A stretch of DNA of 64,000 nt. Source: Colletotrichum lupini (Eukaryota > Ascomycota > Sordariomycetes > Glomerellales > Glomerellaceae). The notes below the pieces were generated by a model. It ran no database searches, was not told the DNA's origin, and worked only from the letters and a program-made list of their open reading frames with translations. Every line of letters begins with the position of its first letter. Position 1 is the stretch's first letter. Below, piece after piece: positions 35,501 to 46,900 of the stretch. The position numbers and the translations under genes were made by a program. Where the stretch lies: the NCBI RefSeq assembly GCF_023278565.1, contig NC_064681.1, forward strand, positions 2,976,001 through 3,040,000, read 5' to 3'.

Positions 35501-38500
35501 TATTATCGTTTAACTATTTCGAAGTGCTTATTACTAGAGATTCTGTTCCTCGTATTATTAAATATAATACCTAGTTAATCTATATCTTTTAGATATAGGA
35601 AAAATGGGGTATTAATGGGTAAAATATAAAAAGTTATCGTTCCGAAGTGCGTCTCTATTTTTATTATACCTAGGGCGACGATTTCCTTACTTAGGCCGAA
35701 ACTAATTTTTATAATACTTACTATTAACGTATTAAGCGTTATTAGCGCGATCTTTTATAGCGCTTAGAATTACCCTTTTCCTCTAGTTAACTATTACGAT
35801 ACCTTAGTATTTAGAATAATCCTATAGAAATTATTTAGGCCGTACTTTTCGCTCGTATAGAATGCCTATACGAGCTTAGTATTCGAGGGATCTAAGTAGT
35901 ATAAAAAGGACCCTTCTAGCTGCCCTTAAATATACTCAGTACTATATTCTTTTTTTTAAAATATTAAGAGAGATAGCGTCTTTTTTTTAATTATTAAAAT
36001 AATAGGCTTCGGCCCTATTAAATTCGCCCTTTTAGCCGCCTCTATATCCGTTATCTAAGGGACTTTCCCTTACTATCCGTAAATAAAAGCCTACTTATTA
36101 AAAGCTTTTGCTACTCTCTATTCGTTTAGCCTCGTATATCCTCTAAAGGCTAATAGGGCGAAAAAAGAGTAATTAATATTATCGATTTCGTTATAATCTA
36201 ATTCGTTAGTATAGGGGGTAAGATCTTTTTTATCTTCCGAATCTTTTATAGGGGGTATATACTTTAGGCCACTACTTTAGCTACCGTCGCTAGGTTCTAT
36301 ACCCCCAGATCTGCCCTTATATATAATAAGGAATTAGTTAAACTAACGAGGGCTAGTTTTACTATCTATTACCCTCGACTTTTTATACTATTCGTACGAT
36401 TTAGTACGCTCTTCCTCGGAGTAATTACTTAACTAATATCTATCCTTTTTATAAATATAGTATTACCTCTTTTATTACCCTACCCGTAAGTTAAATCTCT
36501 ATTTATTTAACGAATCTGGGCCTCTTTATTAGTAATTGCCGTATTTAGCCTCTTTTTTTATTTTATTATACGTTCGATTAACTTAATATTATTAATAAGG
36601 GCCGTTATATACCTAGAAATAGGTTTAGCGCGGCATTCTCGCTTTAATATTAAAGCTAGATCTTAGCCTTAAGTAGAGCGTCTCGTAATCTTTGGGTGCT
36701 TAGTATAAAGTAATTTTTATTTTTAATATACGCTAGACTATAGTATAAAGATATCTAACTTTCTACTCGTTTATCCCCTTATTTAGCTAGGTTTTCGCTA
36801 GCTTATTAATTCGATTAATAAGCTCTTTAAGGATCTTTACTCACAATTTGCCCTCTATTATCCTAGCTATAGATATAAAAGAAATCGTTTATAGCTTAGA
36901 TAGGAGCTCTAAGTTCTTATCGTAAGTCTTAAAGCGGCTTCGGATTGCGTTAATTATATTAAAAAAGTCGTTTTGATCGAGATTACGTACCGCTTTATAA
37001 TAATAATTAGAGGCTTTACTTATAAGTACGATATTAATTACTAAATAGTACTAGTATTTCCTAATTCCGACTTTTTTATAATAATCGTAAAATATCGTTA
37101 GGGTTTTTTATAAGACCTTATACTTCCCCCTAGAGTATAATTTCTCTTTTAAAAAGATCTTTTTAAGGTTTATAAATTACCTCGTATTTACTACTAGATG
37201 TTTAGTATTTATATACGAACCCTGCGTTACTACGTATTATTAGTAACTTCGGGTCGTTTACTTCCTTTTTTATTAGCCGATCGGCGCCGAATTTTATATT
37301 AGTAACGGTAACGAGTTATAGATCGAAATAGGTAGAATTATCGATTATCGTACTTTTAGTACTATATTTTGCTCTAGTATATCCTTTTATAATAATAAAT
37401 TTCTATTAGTAATTATAAGGAGGAAATCTAGGTCGTTTACCTTTTTTCTAAATTCGTTAAAGTAATTATACGCTCTATTAACCTGTGCCTAGTTTTATAA
37501 TACGAATTCCTTTTTTATAATTGTTACTATTAGTATTTCGTATAGCTCTTATAATTATAATTATATTAGTAATACCCCTCGCCCGTAAAGGAATTTATTA
37601 ATAACTTTTATAATTCTTAAGCTTGCGCTCGCGAACTATTTATCTAGCTAGTAGCTAAGGTCGTTTACGATCTTATAAAATAGGGGTTACCCCTATAGCC
37701 CCTTTTTTTCGTAAACCTTAGTTAAATAGATTAATATTACGTTAATTTACTTACCGTTAGGCTAATCCGCGATTTTATATATTTACGTTCCCTCATAGTC
37801 CGGGTTAATATTTACTTATTTATAAGGGATTAGGATTTTATTTAGGATCGGGTTTTATCCTCTTTTTCTTTACCCTAACTTACTAAGGGTCGTGCTCTAG
37901 CTTATACTTATATTAATAATTACTAACGTATTTAATCTTAACGAGGATATATTTAATCTGCGCGTAGGTCGTAGTAAATCCGTACTTTTACTACTTAACG
38001 AATTTATTAGGGTCTAGGAGATTCTCGCTTCTTTTTACTATTTTATTACTACTCTCGTTTTTATTATTTTTAGCGATTACTATTACCCTTCTAGGTTACT
38101 AACTATCGTACCTACTAAGATCCTCTTTTTTATCTAATATAAAAAGGTAGGTTTTAGTAGTTCTTTTTTATAATAGTAGTGGTAGACGTTTATATTACTA
38201 TAGGATAATATAGTAATTAGTCTCGGGATCTTTACTAATTACCGATTTCCACTATCCTGTATACTTTTAGCCTCTTAAGCCTCGTGCTCTCTATAATCTC
38301 TAAATAGCTTCCTTCCTCGACCTACCTCTTCTAGGGCGGTATTTTATAAAAATAGTTAAAATTAAATACCGAGCGGCTCATAAAGGAGCTATATAGGCCG
38401 TTAGGAACCGTATAGGCCGTTAAGTATAGTTAATAAAGTTAAGCCCTCTTTTTTATAAAATCGTATATTTTAAGGACTTACCGAAAATGCTTATTTATTA

Positions 38501-38962
38501 CTTATATATAGTGGGGTTAAATACCTTAGAGATCTTATCTTTTACGGCCTCTTAGTACCCTATTTTATATCTTTTAAATAGTCTTTTTCGTAGCTTAATT
38601 ATAATTAAGTAATTATTACTTACCGGCGATCCCTTTTATTACTTAGTTAATTTCTAATTGCGGGCCGGCTATAGAAAAGTCGTTTAGTAAAAAAGCTACT
38701 CGGGGTAATAGTAAAAGGCTAGTTATTTAAGTAGTTCTATTAATTAACGTAGTTTAACGTAATAAACGTTAACCTCTTATAAGTAGTAAAGGGCTATAAT
38801 TACTTAATTCCGTGCGGTATTTAAGAATTACCTCCTTTTTTATCTACTTCCGTAAGGTTAATTAGTACGAATCTCCTATCCTATATAGTATTAAGAAGTC
38901 GTCTCTTCTATATAATAAGATACCTTACTAATCTATAATAATAGAATTTAATTACTAATTAG

Positions 38963-39167
38963 TATTAGTATCCCTATTATAAAGTAGTTAGTTCGAACCG
39001 TAGTTAATAAAGAGATTAATTAAACTATATAAATATCTGCGTAGTAGGTATAAAAAAGAGGTTCTAACCGTAGGTTAGGCTAGCTACGATAATCGTAAAT
39101 AGGGCCCCTAATTAGCCCCTGCGCAGTCGGCTGTATGCCGCGGTCGAATTGGACTTCCAATCCGATA
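38963..39167 (-). repeat. LTR of copia copy 3 (right)
   Basis: 205 bp, TATTAGTATCCC to CCAATCCGATA. The inner side is RIP-mutated and the outer about 60 bp clean (ctgcgcagtcggctgtatgcc). Confidence 0.91.
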
Positions 39168-39499
39168 GAATGCGACGATGTCTCATCGCGGATACCGTAG
39201 CCTGCGGTGACCCATCCGGAGGGACACTGGCTGCCCGGGGAATAATGGAAGAGGAACCGCTCAGTAGAGGTCCGGCGTGAGTGGTATTCTGAGTTCATGG
39301 CATCGCCGGAGGGGATGCAGTCGTCGTATGGGTCGCGGTCGACTTCGCAGGTTTGTTGCCAGTATGCCACGCCCGGATCAAATTTGCGAGCTAGCGCCGG
39401 GGTTGGGGTTGAGGTTGCGCATGATGCTGGGGCTGTCCATATTGTTGTAAGGGGTCCTAGGTTGAGGAGGGCTGTCCCGGAAAGAGCAGGCGTCGGCAT

Positions 39500-39919
39500 G
39501 GTGAAGGGGAGTGAGAATTGGATAAGTGACCAAGATCTAGAATTGGGGCTATCATGGTGCAAAAATTGAGGGAATCGCGGAATCTTAGGTGGTTTTCATG
39601 TTGTTGCCTGGATAAGAGTCTGACCTGATGGTTGATATTAGCTCCGGCGCAGCTCAATCACCACGCAATGTTACCCCAGGTAATAAGATCCTTGAGAAAA
39701 TGGACAATTTTGATTGCTGGAATCTGCCGATACAACCGCAATCTTGGACAATGATACATGCATCTCACGCGAAAAGGGACTTTGGTAAGTGCTATTTGAC
39801 ATCGGTCACATGAAGGATCAACAAGAAGCGAAGTAAGCTTAAAAGGTTGACCAATGTCTAACATTGAATAACAGGATCAACTCAGACCAAGGTTCCATTA
39901 CTCACTTGGCAAGTGAATC
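39500..39919. other. Upstream region of the split gene, no other gene seen
   Basis: It contains the presumed promoter of the split cell-surface gene and the 3' flank of the secreted-protein gene. No domain-bearing frame. Confidence 0.5.
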
Positions 39920-40645
39920 TCAATCGCTACAACCGATCTCGATACCCTTGGAAAACAGCTTGCCTCCAACAGGAATGAATCCAGCAAGAGCACCAGCAAT
40001 GCTCCCAACCCAGCCGCATCCACCGCTCTCCGAGTTGGCAGTAGCAGAAAACTCAATAATCAAGTCATCAGGCTGCAGCTGACCGTCAATGTACGCCGTC
40101 ACCCGCAGCGACGACGGCACCTTGTGGCCCCAAGTATGGTTCATGCACTGCGCCAACCCGGGCGAGTTCTCCCTGCGGCACGCGTACTGACAATTTCTCG
40201 AACTCTGGGGACCACACGCCGCGTCGGGCGTGTACCCGACGCCCTCCATCCACGTCAGTCCCCGGCAGCCGTTGAAGACCTCGTATCCGTAAGGGTCCGA
40301 GACTCTGCTGAGAACCTCCCACATGGACTGGACGAGGCCGTCGCGCATCTCGTTGCCCTCGAGGCCTGGCGTCTTCCCCCAGGCTCCGTTCATCTTGACT
40401 CGAACCGTCACGTCCGGGTCGTAGTCGTCGGCGTGTGTGCACTCGTTGGTCTGGGCGCCGGCGGAGCGGTCCGTCATGATGGCTCTGGTGTTGCCGGTCT
40501 CTCCGTAGATGGTTTGCCACGTTACGGCGAAGAGGTCGAGGTTGCCGACGTCGATCATCCTGTCGCTGAATCGCACTTCCATCTGGACCGCTGCCGAGGC
40601 CTGGCTGGCCAGAGTGGCGAGGAGGAGTGTACCGATCGTCTTCAT
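39920..40645 (-). CDS. Secreted cysteine-containing hypothetical protein
   Basis: A single-exon frame of 241 residues. It begins with a clear signal peptide (MKTIGTLLLATLASQASA, cleavage expected near residue 18). The mature part has eight Cys, enough for four disulfides, with a cluster in the middle (AACGPQSSRNCQYACRREN). A Gly-rich hydrophobic C-terminal stretch (GWVGSIAGALAGFIPVGG) is followed by a terminal GCSD. I do not recognise a catalytic family. Small secreted proteins of this kind include cell-wall proteins and host-interaction effectors, but nothing in the sequence decides between them. Its position beside the transposon-split surface-protein gene, at the border of the repeat-rich part, is noteworthy. 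The hydrophobic tail might also insert into a membrane. Confidence 0.75.
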   Translation of the reverse strand: MKTIGTLLLATLASQASAAVQMEVRFSDRMIDVGNLDLFAVTWQTIYGETGNTRAIMTDRSAGAQTNECTHADDYDPDVTVRVKMNGAWGKTPGLEGNEMRDGLVQSMWEVLSRVSDPYGYEVFNGCRGLTWMEGVGYTPDAACGPQSSRNCQYACRRENSPGLAQCMNHTWGHKVPSSLRVTAYIDGQLQPDDLIIEFSATANSESGGCGWVGSIAGALAGFIPVGGKLFSKGIEIGCSD

Positions 40646-43170
40646 CTTGGTTCTTGCACTGGATTCCTGGGCATGATGTCAGCTTTAACGTGCTGGAAAA
40701 GCAACACTGTAACACTTGGGGCTTACAGGAAACTCCAGTAAAGAGATCAGAGAATTCTTCGATCACGCGACTCTGACAATGGCTCTCAAAGATGTCTGAG
40801 GGTAGCCTGTATTCGAATCTGAACCGTAAGATGGGCTTAAAGCCCCTATTATACTTAGACTCGCATCCATTTCATCGAGTGGCTCCATCCATCTCACGAT
40901 AATCCGAAGCCTGCCTAGTTATTGAACTTAATCTGCCATGCTCCAGATATCATACTCGAAAAAGGGAATGCAGTGTGATGGCCTGATAGGCAAATACCCA
41001 TAACCTCCATAAGTCTTCCATCTACAAGCGCCTCCTCGGAAGCTGATTGGAAGCAATTTAAGGGTGCCCGACAAAAGTGCTCCTGAATTTCTCGTTACCA
41101 ACTTTGAAGCTACCTAAAAAGGTGCCCCGGTTGCTCAGCCGGTCACAGCATGGGAATTGCGCACCTTGAGGAATAAGGATTTTACGGCACATGCATGCCA
41201 CGTTTCTGACATGTCAAATCCCATCGGCTTAAGATACCAGGAATGAAAGGACCCTCTCCACGTTGGAACCAGGGGCGTAGCTGGGGAGCATCCCGTAAAG
41301 GAAGTCTGGAGTTCCATTGACGTACAAAATTGGGAAGTCTTCCCCATTTAAACCACTATTTACGGTCCAAATGGCAGGAGGCTCAATCCAAAAGTTCCCC
41401 CTGACAGGTTGGCCAAGAATATCGAGGGCATGCGCGTTTCAGTTGTTTAAATCAGCACCCTCCAGATCAGGCATCTCGAGTCATGAAAAGAAGCAGGTGG
41501 TGAGCAGGTTTGCTAAGAGCTTCTTCGTTGTTTCTTTTGCACAGCACTACTGCAGTACGATGGATACTCAAACGACATAGAGTTCATATTCACAATTGCT
41601 CGCTCAAAACTGCGAGCATTTCCTAAGGTCAAAGTCTTATACACAAAGTTCATCGTGACAAGGCAAGCAAAAACTGGCGTTCCAACGTATGGCAAGACTG
41701 CAGACTTATTGCTCCTCCTCCAACGAGTTCTCGTTGTCGTGATATCCAGGAGCAGACCCTTATCAAAATGGCAATCTTCAACCGTCACACGGACCTCCGG
41801 CCGCATTTCCAGAAATGTGCTGCCCACCACATGCAACTGTGGGCACCTCGTCCCATATCTCACCTAATATTTACGCTTATCCGCTTAGATCCGTTCCTGA
41901 AGTGGTCTTATAAGGAGCCGGACCCAGTCTCCATCGTGGCATTCCGATCCCAAGGCCTCGCCCACTCGGGAACTCGGTCTTGGTATGCCCAACTACCCGC
42001 AAGGGTTGAGGGGCTGCGAGTCATTCAGAGCTCCATAGGGCTGACTCGTGTAACAACGGCGGCGAGATCCGATGCGATGTTGGTTTGAGTGGAAGGTGAT
42101 TATACTCCATGGGTTCCTCTCCGAGTTAGTCGACATGTACCTATGTTGCTGTGTCCAAGCAAGTGTGCAGCACAGTATCTATTTCGTATGTCAGTACTTC
42201 TTTTATCAGTTTCCTTTTGGCCCTACTAAAGCAAAGGCAACTCCGACTGCTGCTGCTATTATAAGTGGTCTTTCTTCTAGTCTTCCACATACGCTCTGAA
42301 GAGAAGCACGCGGTGATTCTAGTGCTAGTGGTTCTCAGAAAGGGGTCACTCGTGTGCAAGCCGGTCTCATTATCCATCGCCCGCTTGCTACGATAGAATA
42401 GATGAAGATTGGTCTTGAAAGGGCCAATGTCTCAACGGCGGGGCTTGATCGAAGGCCGAAGTCATTTGCCTCATGAGTGACGAGCAAAACAGACCCTTTC
42501 TAAGGGCTAGCGCTCACTCTGCAACCTTAGTAGGGCGCCAAGTCATTGTATTTTTATTAGGGGTATTCGGGATGATCCATGACGAACCGCCTCCCTCAAA
42601 CCAGTAGATTTACGCATAGAGACTCTTACGTCTTCGAGTGATACATCTCCATCAAGAACCCTAGAAAAGATACCAGCTCGATGATTCTAGATACTTCATG
42701 ATTCTAAACATCCTGACTTTCTGTCAATGAGAGCGTTTAATCGACCACCAATCACCAAAACTTGGGGATTAGGCATGTAGCAATGACTTACATGATCTTT
42801 CTCTATCTATGTTTCACTGTTGTCTCTCTGTATTCATTGCATTCCGAATTGCTGCCTTGGCTCAGATATTCGTAGAACACGTTGGCAGATGAAAGCAGCG
42901 TGAACTTTATGCTCTCGCGTGGCTTGGGTAGGCGCACTTTATTGGCGATTTGACTTTCAGTATGTAACGGCGAGGAGTCATCAATTAAGGAGGCATCTTT
43001 CTCCGGAACGTGTACCTTTCTGATGTTGTGGTCGTTCCCATGGTTCAATGTTCTTTCCTTCTGTGTATATGTTCGTTTCCGAGGAAGGAAAGAACAATAA
43101 GACAGCAGCCTGTGATCTTGAATACATCAAAGCCACGACGAAACAAAAATAAGTCAGACAACTTTAAAAT
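40646..43170. other. 2.5 kb without a recognisable gene
   Basis: The frames here (for example 41513-41863 on - and 41768-42088 on +) are short, overlap each other and match nothing I know. Base composition is ordinary with CpA/TpG present, so it is not RIP-mutated. The last part holds the NADAR gene promoter. It may hold decayed coding sequence that I cannot identify. Confidence 0.4.
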
Positions 43171-43875
43171 ATGTCTCCAGCAAAGAAGAAGCCCGGCAAG
43201 AAACAGCCATCCTCCGATACTCCCGATAGCGATGACTCCAGTCTACCCGTCTTCTTCCACATGCCGCAAGAGAAGTGGCCATGGCACCAATTCTGTCAAT
43301 GGTATCCCTCCGTCTTCACCGTCTCGAAACAAGAGATTTCCGCCCTTTGCGGCCGCGAAGTTGACCCCGCCGACCCGTACGGAAGCATCACCGTCACCTG
43401 CGCGGAACAGTTCATGATGTACTGCAAGGCAGCCTACTTCGGCGACACGCAGCGACAGGCGCGTATCATGCAGGAGAAGGACCCCAAGGAGCAGAAGAAG
43501 CTCGGCAAAGGCACCGTGGGCTTCAACGACACGAGGTGGGATGAGGTCAAGAGCAAGGTCGTGGAAGTGGGCAGCATTGCCAAGTTTGGGCAGAATCCGC
43601 ACCTCAAGGCGATTTTGATGTCCACAGGGGAGAGATTATTGGTCGAGGCATCGAGGACTGACCGCATATGGGGCATCGGGTTCAAGGCGGATGAGGCTAT
43701 GGTGAACCAGGCGAATTGGGGCGAGAATCGCTTGGGCAAAGCGCTAATGGAGGCGAGGAGGATCCTGAGAGAAGAAGAAGCTCAAGAGAGAATGGGTATG
43801 AAATCAAAGACCGAGGAAGATGTGGAAGAAGAAGAAAAGACTGGGGGTATTGCTCACGCCCAATACCTGCCCTGA
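43171..43875 (+). CDS. NADAR-domain protein (DUF1768)
   Basis: A single exon of 234 residues. After a Lys/Ser-rich N terminus the NADAR fold is evident: FCQWYPSVF (about 41-49) and TCAEQFMMYCKAAYFGD (about 76-92). DPKEQKKLG, WDEVKSKVVEVGSIAKF, LVEASRTDRIWGIG (about 157-170) and an N-R-LGKALMEAR segment near 185-197 follow. NADAR proteins are linked to NAD/ADP-ribose and riboflavin-intermediate metabolism, acting as N-glycosidases on such metabolites. The core motifs are intact. The C terminus is an acidic/basic tail. It is convergent with the Na+-ATPase gene, and the two stops are only 51 bp apart, so their 3' UTRs must overlap. Confidence 0.88.
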   Translation: MSPAKKKPGKKQPSSDTPDSDDSSLPVFFHMPQEKWPWHQFCQWYPSVFTVSKQEISALCGREVDPADPYGSITVTCAEQFMMYCKAAYFGDTQRQARIMQEKDPKEQKKLGKGTVGFNDTRWDEVKSKVVEVGSIAKFGQNPHLKAILMSTGERLLVEASRTDRIWGIGFKADEAMVNQANWGENRLGKALMEARRILREEEAQERMGMKSKTEEDVEEEEKTGGIAHAQYLP

Positions 43876-43926
43876 CAATATTGGCAAAGTCTACACACAA
43901 CTATCTCTGGTTCCAAGCAAACAGCT

Positions 43927-46900
43927 CTATACTTGAGCTCCGTTCGACTCCGCAAATCCGCTGTCAATCTTGGCTAGCATTCTCCTTGCATACACCCTCT
44001 TCGCCCACTTATAGGCCTCGACACCAGCCATAAAGATGAAAACATCGACAAACACAATCGCCCACTCCCAGCTGATTCCATGATGCATAAACACCACATG
44101 ATCCAACACGGGTATGTACAGCGTCGGAAACACAACAAAAAAGACAACTGTCACAGACAAAAAGAGAAACTTGTTACCCCACAGATGCTGGCCCCAAGCC
44201 TTGAAACCCGCTGGCATGTAGAAGAGAGACCGGCGTGAATCAATAAGCTCCCATGCGAAGAGGAGGAAGATCCAGGTCATGGTCGTATAACTCGTGGCAC
44301 GAGCGCGGAATACGGGCTCGCAGGCTGTAGAGTAGGCGTTGTTGCACTCGATACCGAGGTTGCCGCCGTTGAAGCCGAATACAACCAGGGTGAAGGCTCC
44401 GAGAACGCAGCCTGCCATGATGAGTCCATAGACCACCATGTCGAGGATGAATTCGTGCGTGAAGACGCCGTATTTGAGCTGGGATATCATCGTCAGTATT
44501 CAGTTTACTACTTCCACCAACACATCAGAGTAGGATGCTCACATTTTGTGGCGGTCGTTTAAGAATGTCTGGCACCGCCTTCTCAAATCCAAGTCCAGTC
44601 TCACAGAAAGCACCCGTACCAAGTAACATCCACAGGATCTCCACAGGCGACAACAGAAAGACCGACGTATCAGTCTCGTCCTTGAACGCCAACCCCGTAA
44701 GCAGCGCAATCACAAATCCAATGTTTGCCGCCAGGACGTGGAGGATAAACTTTTGGATATTGTCAAAGATCCGGCGGCCTTCTTCGATGGCGTTCAGAAT
44801 GGACGCAAAGTTATCATCCGTCAAGACGATGTCGGAAGACTCCTTCGCCACGTCCGATCCGGAGCCCATGGCGATGCCGATATCGGCCCGCTTCAGACTC
44901 GGGCTGTCGTTGACTCCATCGCCAGTCATGGCTACGTACCGACCGCGGCGGTGAAGCGCTTCAATCATTCTAACTTTGGTACTCGGTGCGCATCGCGCCA
45001 CCACTAGAGGCAACTGCGGCAGGTCATCGATCTGGGCGTCAGTCAGGGCGTCAAAATCGTGTGCGGGCATGACCATCGCCTCGGCAACGTCGGCAGCGAG
45101 GACCCGGAGCTTTTCGGGCGGTGGCAGGATGCCAACCTCTGTGGCGATGGCTCGGGCGGTCTGGGGGTGGTCGCCGGTGAGCATGTGGACGACGATGCCA
45201 GCTCCTTGGCACATCTCAACACTAGGCCGGGACTCGGGACGGGGAGGATCGTAGATACCGATGAGGCCGCGGAAGGTGAGATCAGTCTCGAAGTTGTTGC
45301 GATTTGGGGCTTTGCCGTCTGCAAATTGGGCTTCCGAAAGGTCACTGCTAAGAGTTCGATGTGCGAGCGCGAGAACACGTAGACCTTGGCCGGCCAGCAC
45401 CTCCATGTTGGATATGATGTCTTCTCTATAGCGGTCGGTCAGAGTACGGGTATCGTCACCGTACGCGATAGTGTTGCAAGAGCTTAAGACGCGCTCGACA
45501 GCGCCCTGTAGGGTCATATTAGTCTATTATAGATATACGCTGATTGATGTGTGCAGCTTAGGCTCACCTTTGTGAAGATATGCATCTCTTCCGAGGCCAC
45601 ATCCTTGAAGATGACAGACATCTTTTTGACATCCGAGTCAAAGGGAAACTCTGCAATTTCTTTCCAAGAAGCTTCTGAGCCTTGGCACAGCTGCAATCTG
45701 TTCCAGCCAAACCGGGACGCAAACACCTCAATAGCAATCTCAGTGGGTGCTCCGCTAGCTGTCCACTCCCCAGAGCTGGTGGGATCGTCTACGGCCTGCT
45801 TCAACGTTGCCAGATTTGCAAGCGACGCGACATTCAAGAACCATTGCAGAGCAGGCTTCGTCGCAGGCTCGTGGTGCGTATCAATTGGCTCGGCCCGTAG
45901 ATCGTGCTCTTTCTCGGAGACGGAGCCGATGTCCTCTGGTTGGCCAGCCGCAAACTGGACTTCACCGGCAAAAGGATTGTATACGTCGTTCGTGGTGTGG
46001 ACAGAGTACGTGCCGCAGCCCGGAAGCCATGCCTTTCGGACTACCATACGTCCTTGGGTAATCGTACCGGTCTTGTCGGAGCAGATATCTGAGATGTACG
46101 GTGGTTAGAGATTAAACGATGACGAGGCAAGATAGTCTCCACCGAGATCAATAGGAGTTGGATTACTTACTGCTAACTCCTCCAAGCGCTTCCAGACTGG
46201 ACAGATTCCGAACAATGACGTGTCTCTCAAGCATCTTCTTGGTGCCAGCAGCCATGGTGACAGTCAGGACCAGTAACAAAGAAACAGGAATCGTCCCAAT
46301 CGCGGTAGTGACTGCGTAGATAATCACATCCTTGCGAGAATCAAACTTGTTGACGCCAAGAACAACGATGGCACAGATAATAGCAAACAGAAACAGCCAC
46401 AGAAATAACTGAGAGAGCTTCCTTTGCAATGGCGTGCCGATGGTAAGTCCCAGGAACTCACCGATCCACGATTTGGTAGCCGTGTATCCAGCGGCAAAGT
46501 ACGCAAAGATCGAAGCGTTCCCATCCTCGTTGCGCTTCACCCGGGACTTATCTCCCGAGCCGCCGTTCAATGCACCAGCAATGAGACCAATCTCGGTACA
46601 CATGCCAGTAGCAAACACGACGCCGCGCCCGCGACCCTTCGTGATGACCGTGGAGCTGTACACCACATTAAGTCGATCCCCAGGGCCCATATCTTCGTCA
46701 AACACCGAGTTGGGCATCTTGGAGACAGGTGCGGACTCTCCCGTAAGTAACGCTTCGTCCGCCTCCAGGTTGACTGCCTCAATGAGTCTGATATCCGCCG
46801 GCACCGAGTCACCCGTGTTCAAGTCGATGATGTCTCCAGGTACTACGTCGGCCGTCTGTATCTCGATCGTCTTGCCGTCCCGTACAACCTTACATGTCGG

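Larger units (their letters stand above)
32317..39167 (-). mobile_element. Ty1/copia-type LTR retrotransposon copy 3, full length, RIP-destroyed
   Basis: 6851 bp with paired 205-bp LTRs, collinear with copy 1. The target duplication is AAATG (32312-32316) against GAATG (39168-39172), one G/A difference, the kind RIP would cause. The interior is depleted in CpA/TpG and full of stops. Minus orientation is shown by the pyrimidine tract after the left LTR and by its collinearity with copy 1. Confidence 0.93.
31618..39499 (-). pseudogene. Pezizomycotina cell-surface (GPI-anchor-type) protein gene, split by copia copy 3
   Basis: The 5' part (39499-39168) encodes MPTPALSGTALLNLGPLTT, then a Cys-containing ectodomain with CEVDRDPYDDCIPSG and YSPGSQCPSGWVTAGYG. 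The 3' part (32311-32159, an 81-bp intron at 32078-32158, then 32077-31618) carries on with GVFADPTLTFDAG, VIACCPSGYT and GCKLYNVNDV. It ends in a Ser/Thr/Gly-rich stalk and a hydrophobic tail (VMMAVWGVAVMAGAALMV) like a GPI-attachment or membrane anchor. When the 6851-bp element and one target duplication are subtracted, the pieces are exactly in frame: 945 nt, 314 residues. The start is chosen at MPTPAL because similar fungal proteins begin there; a longer frame begins at 39562. Function is unknown. The insertion should abolish the product unless the element is spliced out, for which no signal is evident. Confidence 0.85.

Noticed and set aside
43243..43602. Minus-strand frame inside the NADAR gene
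   Set aside because: Antisense shadow; the plus-strand NADAR motifs are clear.
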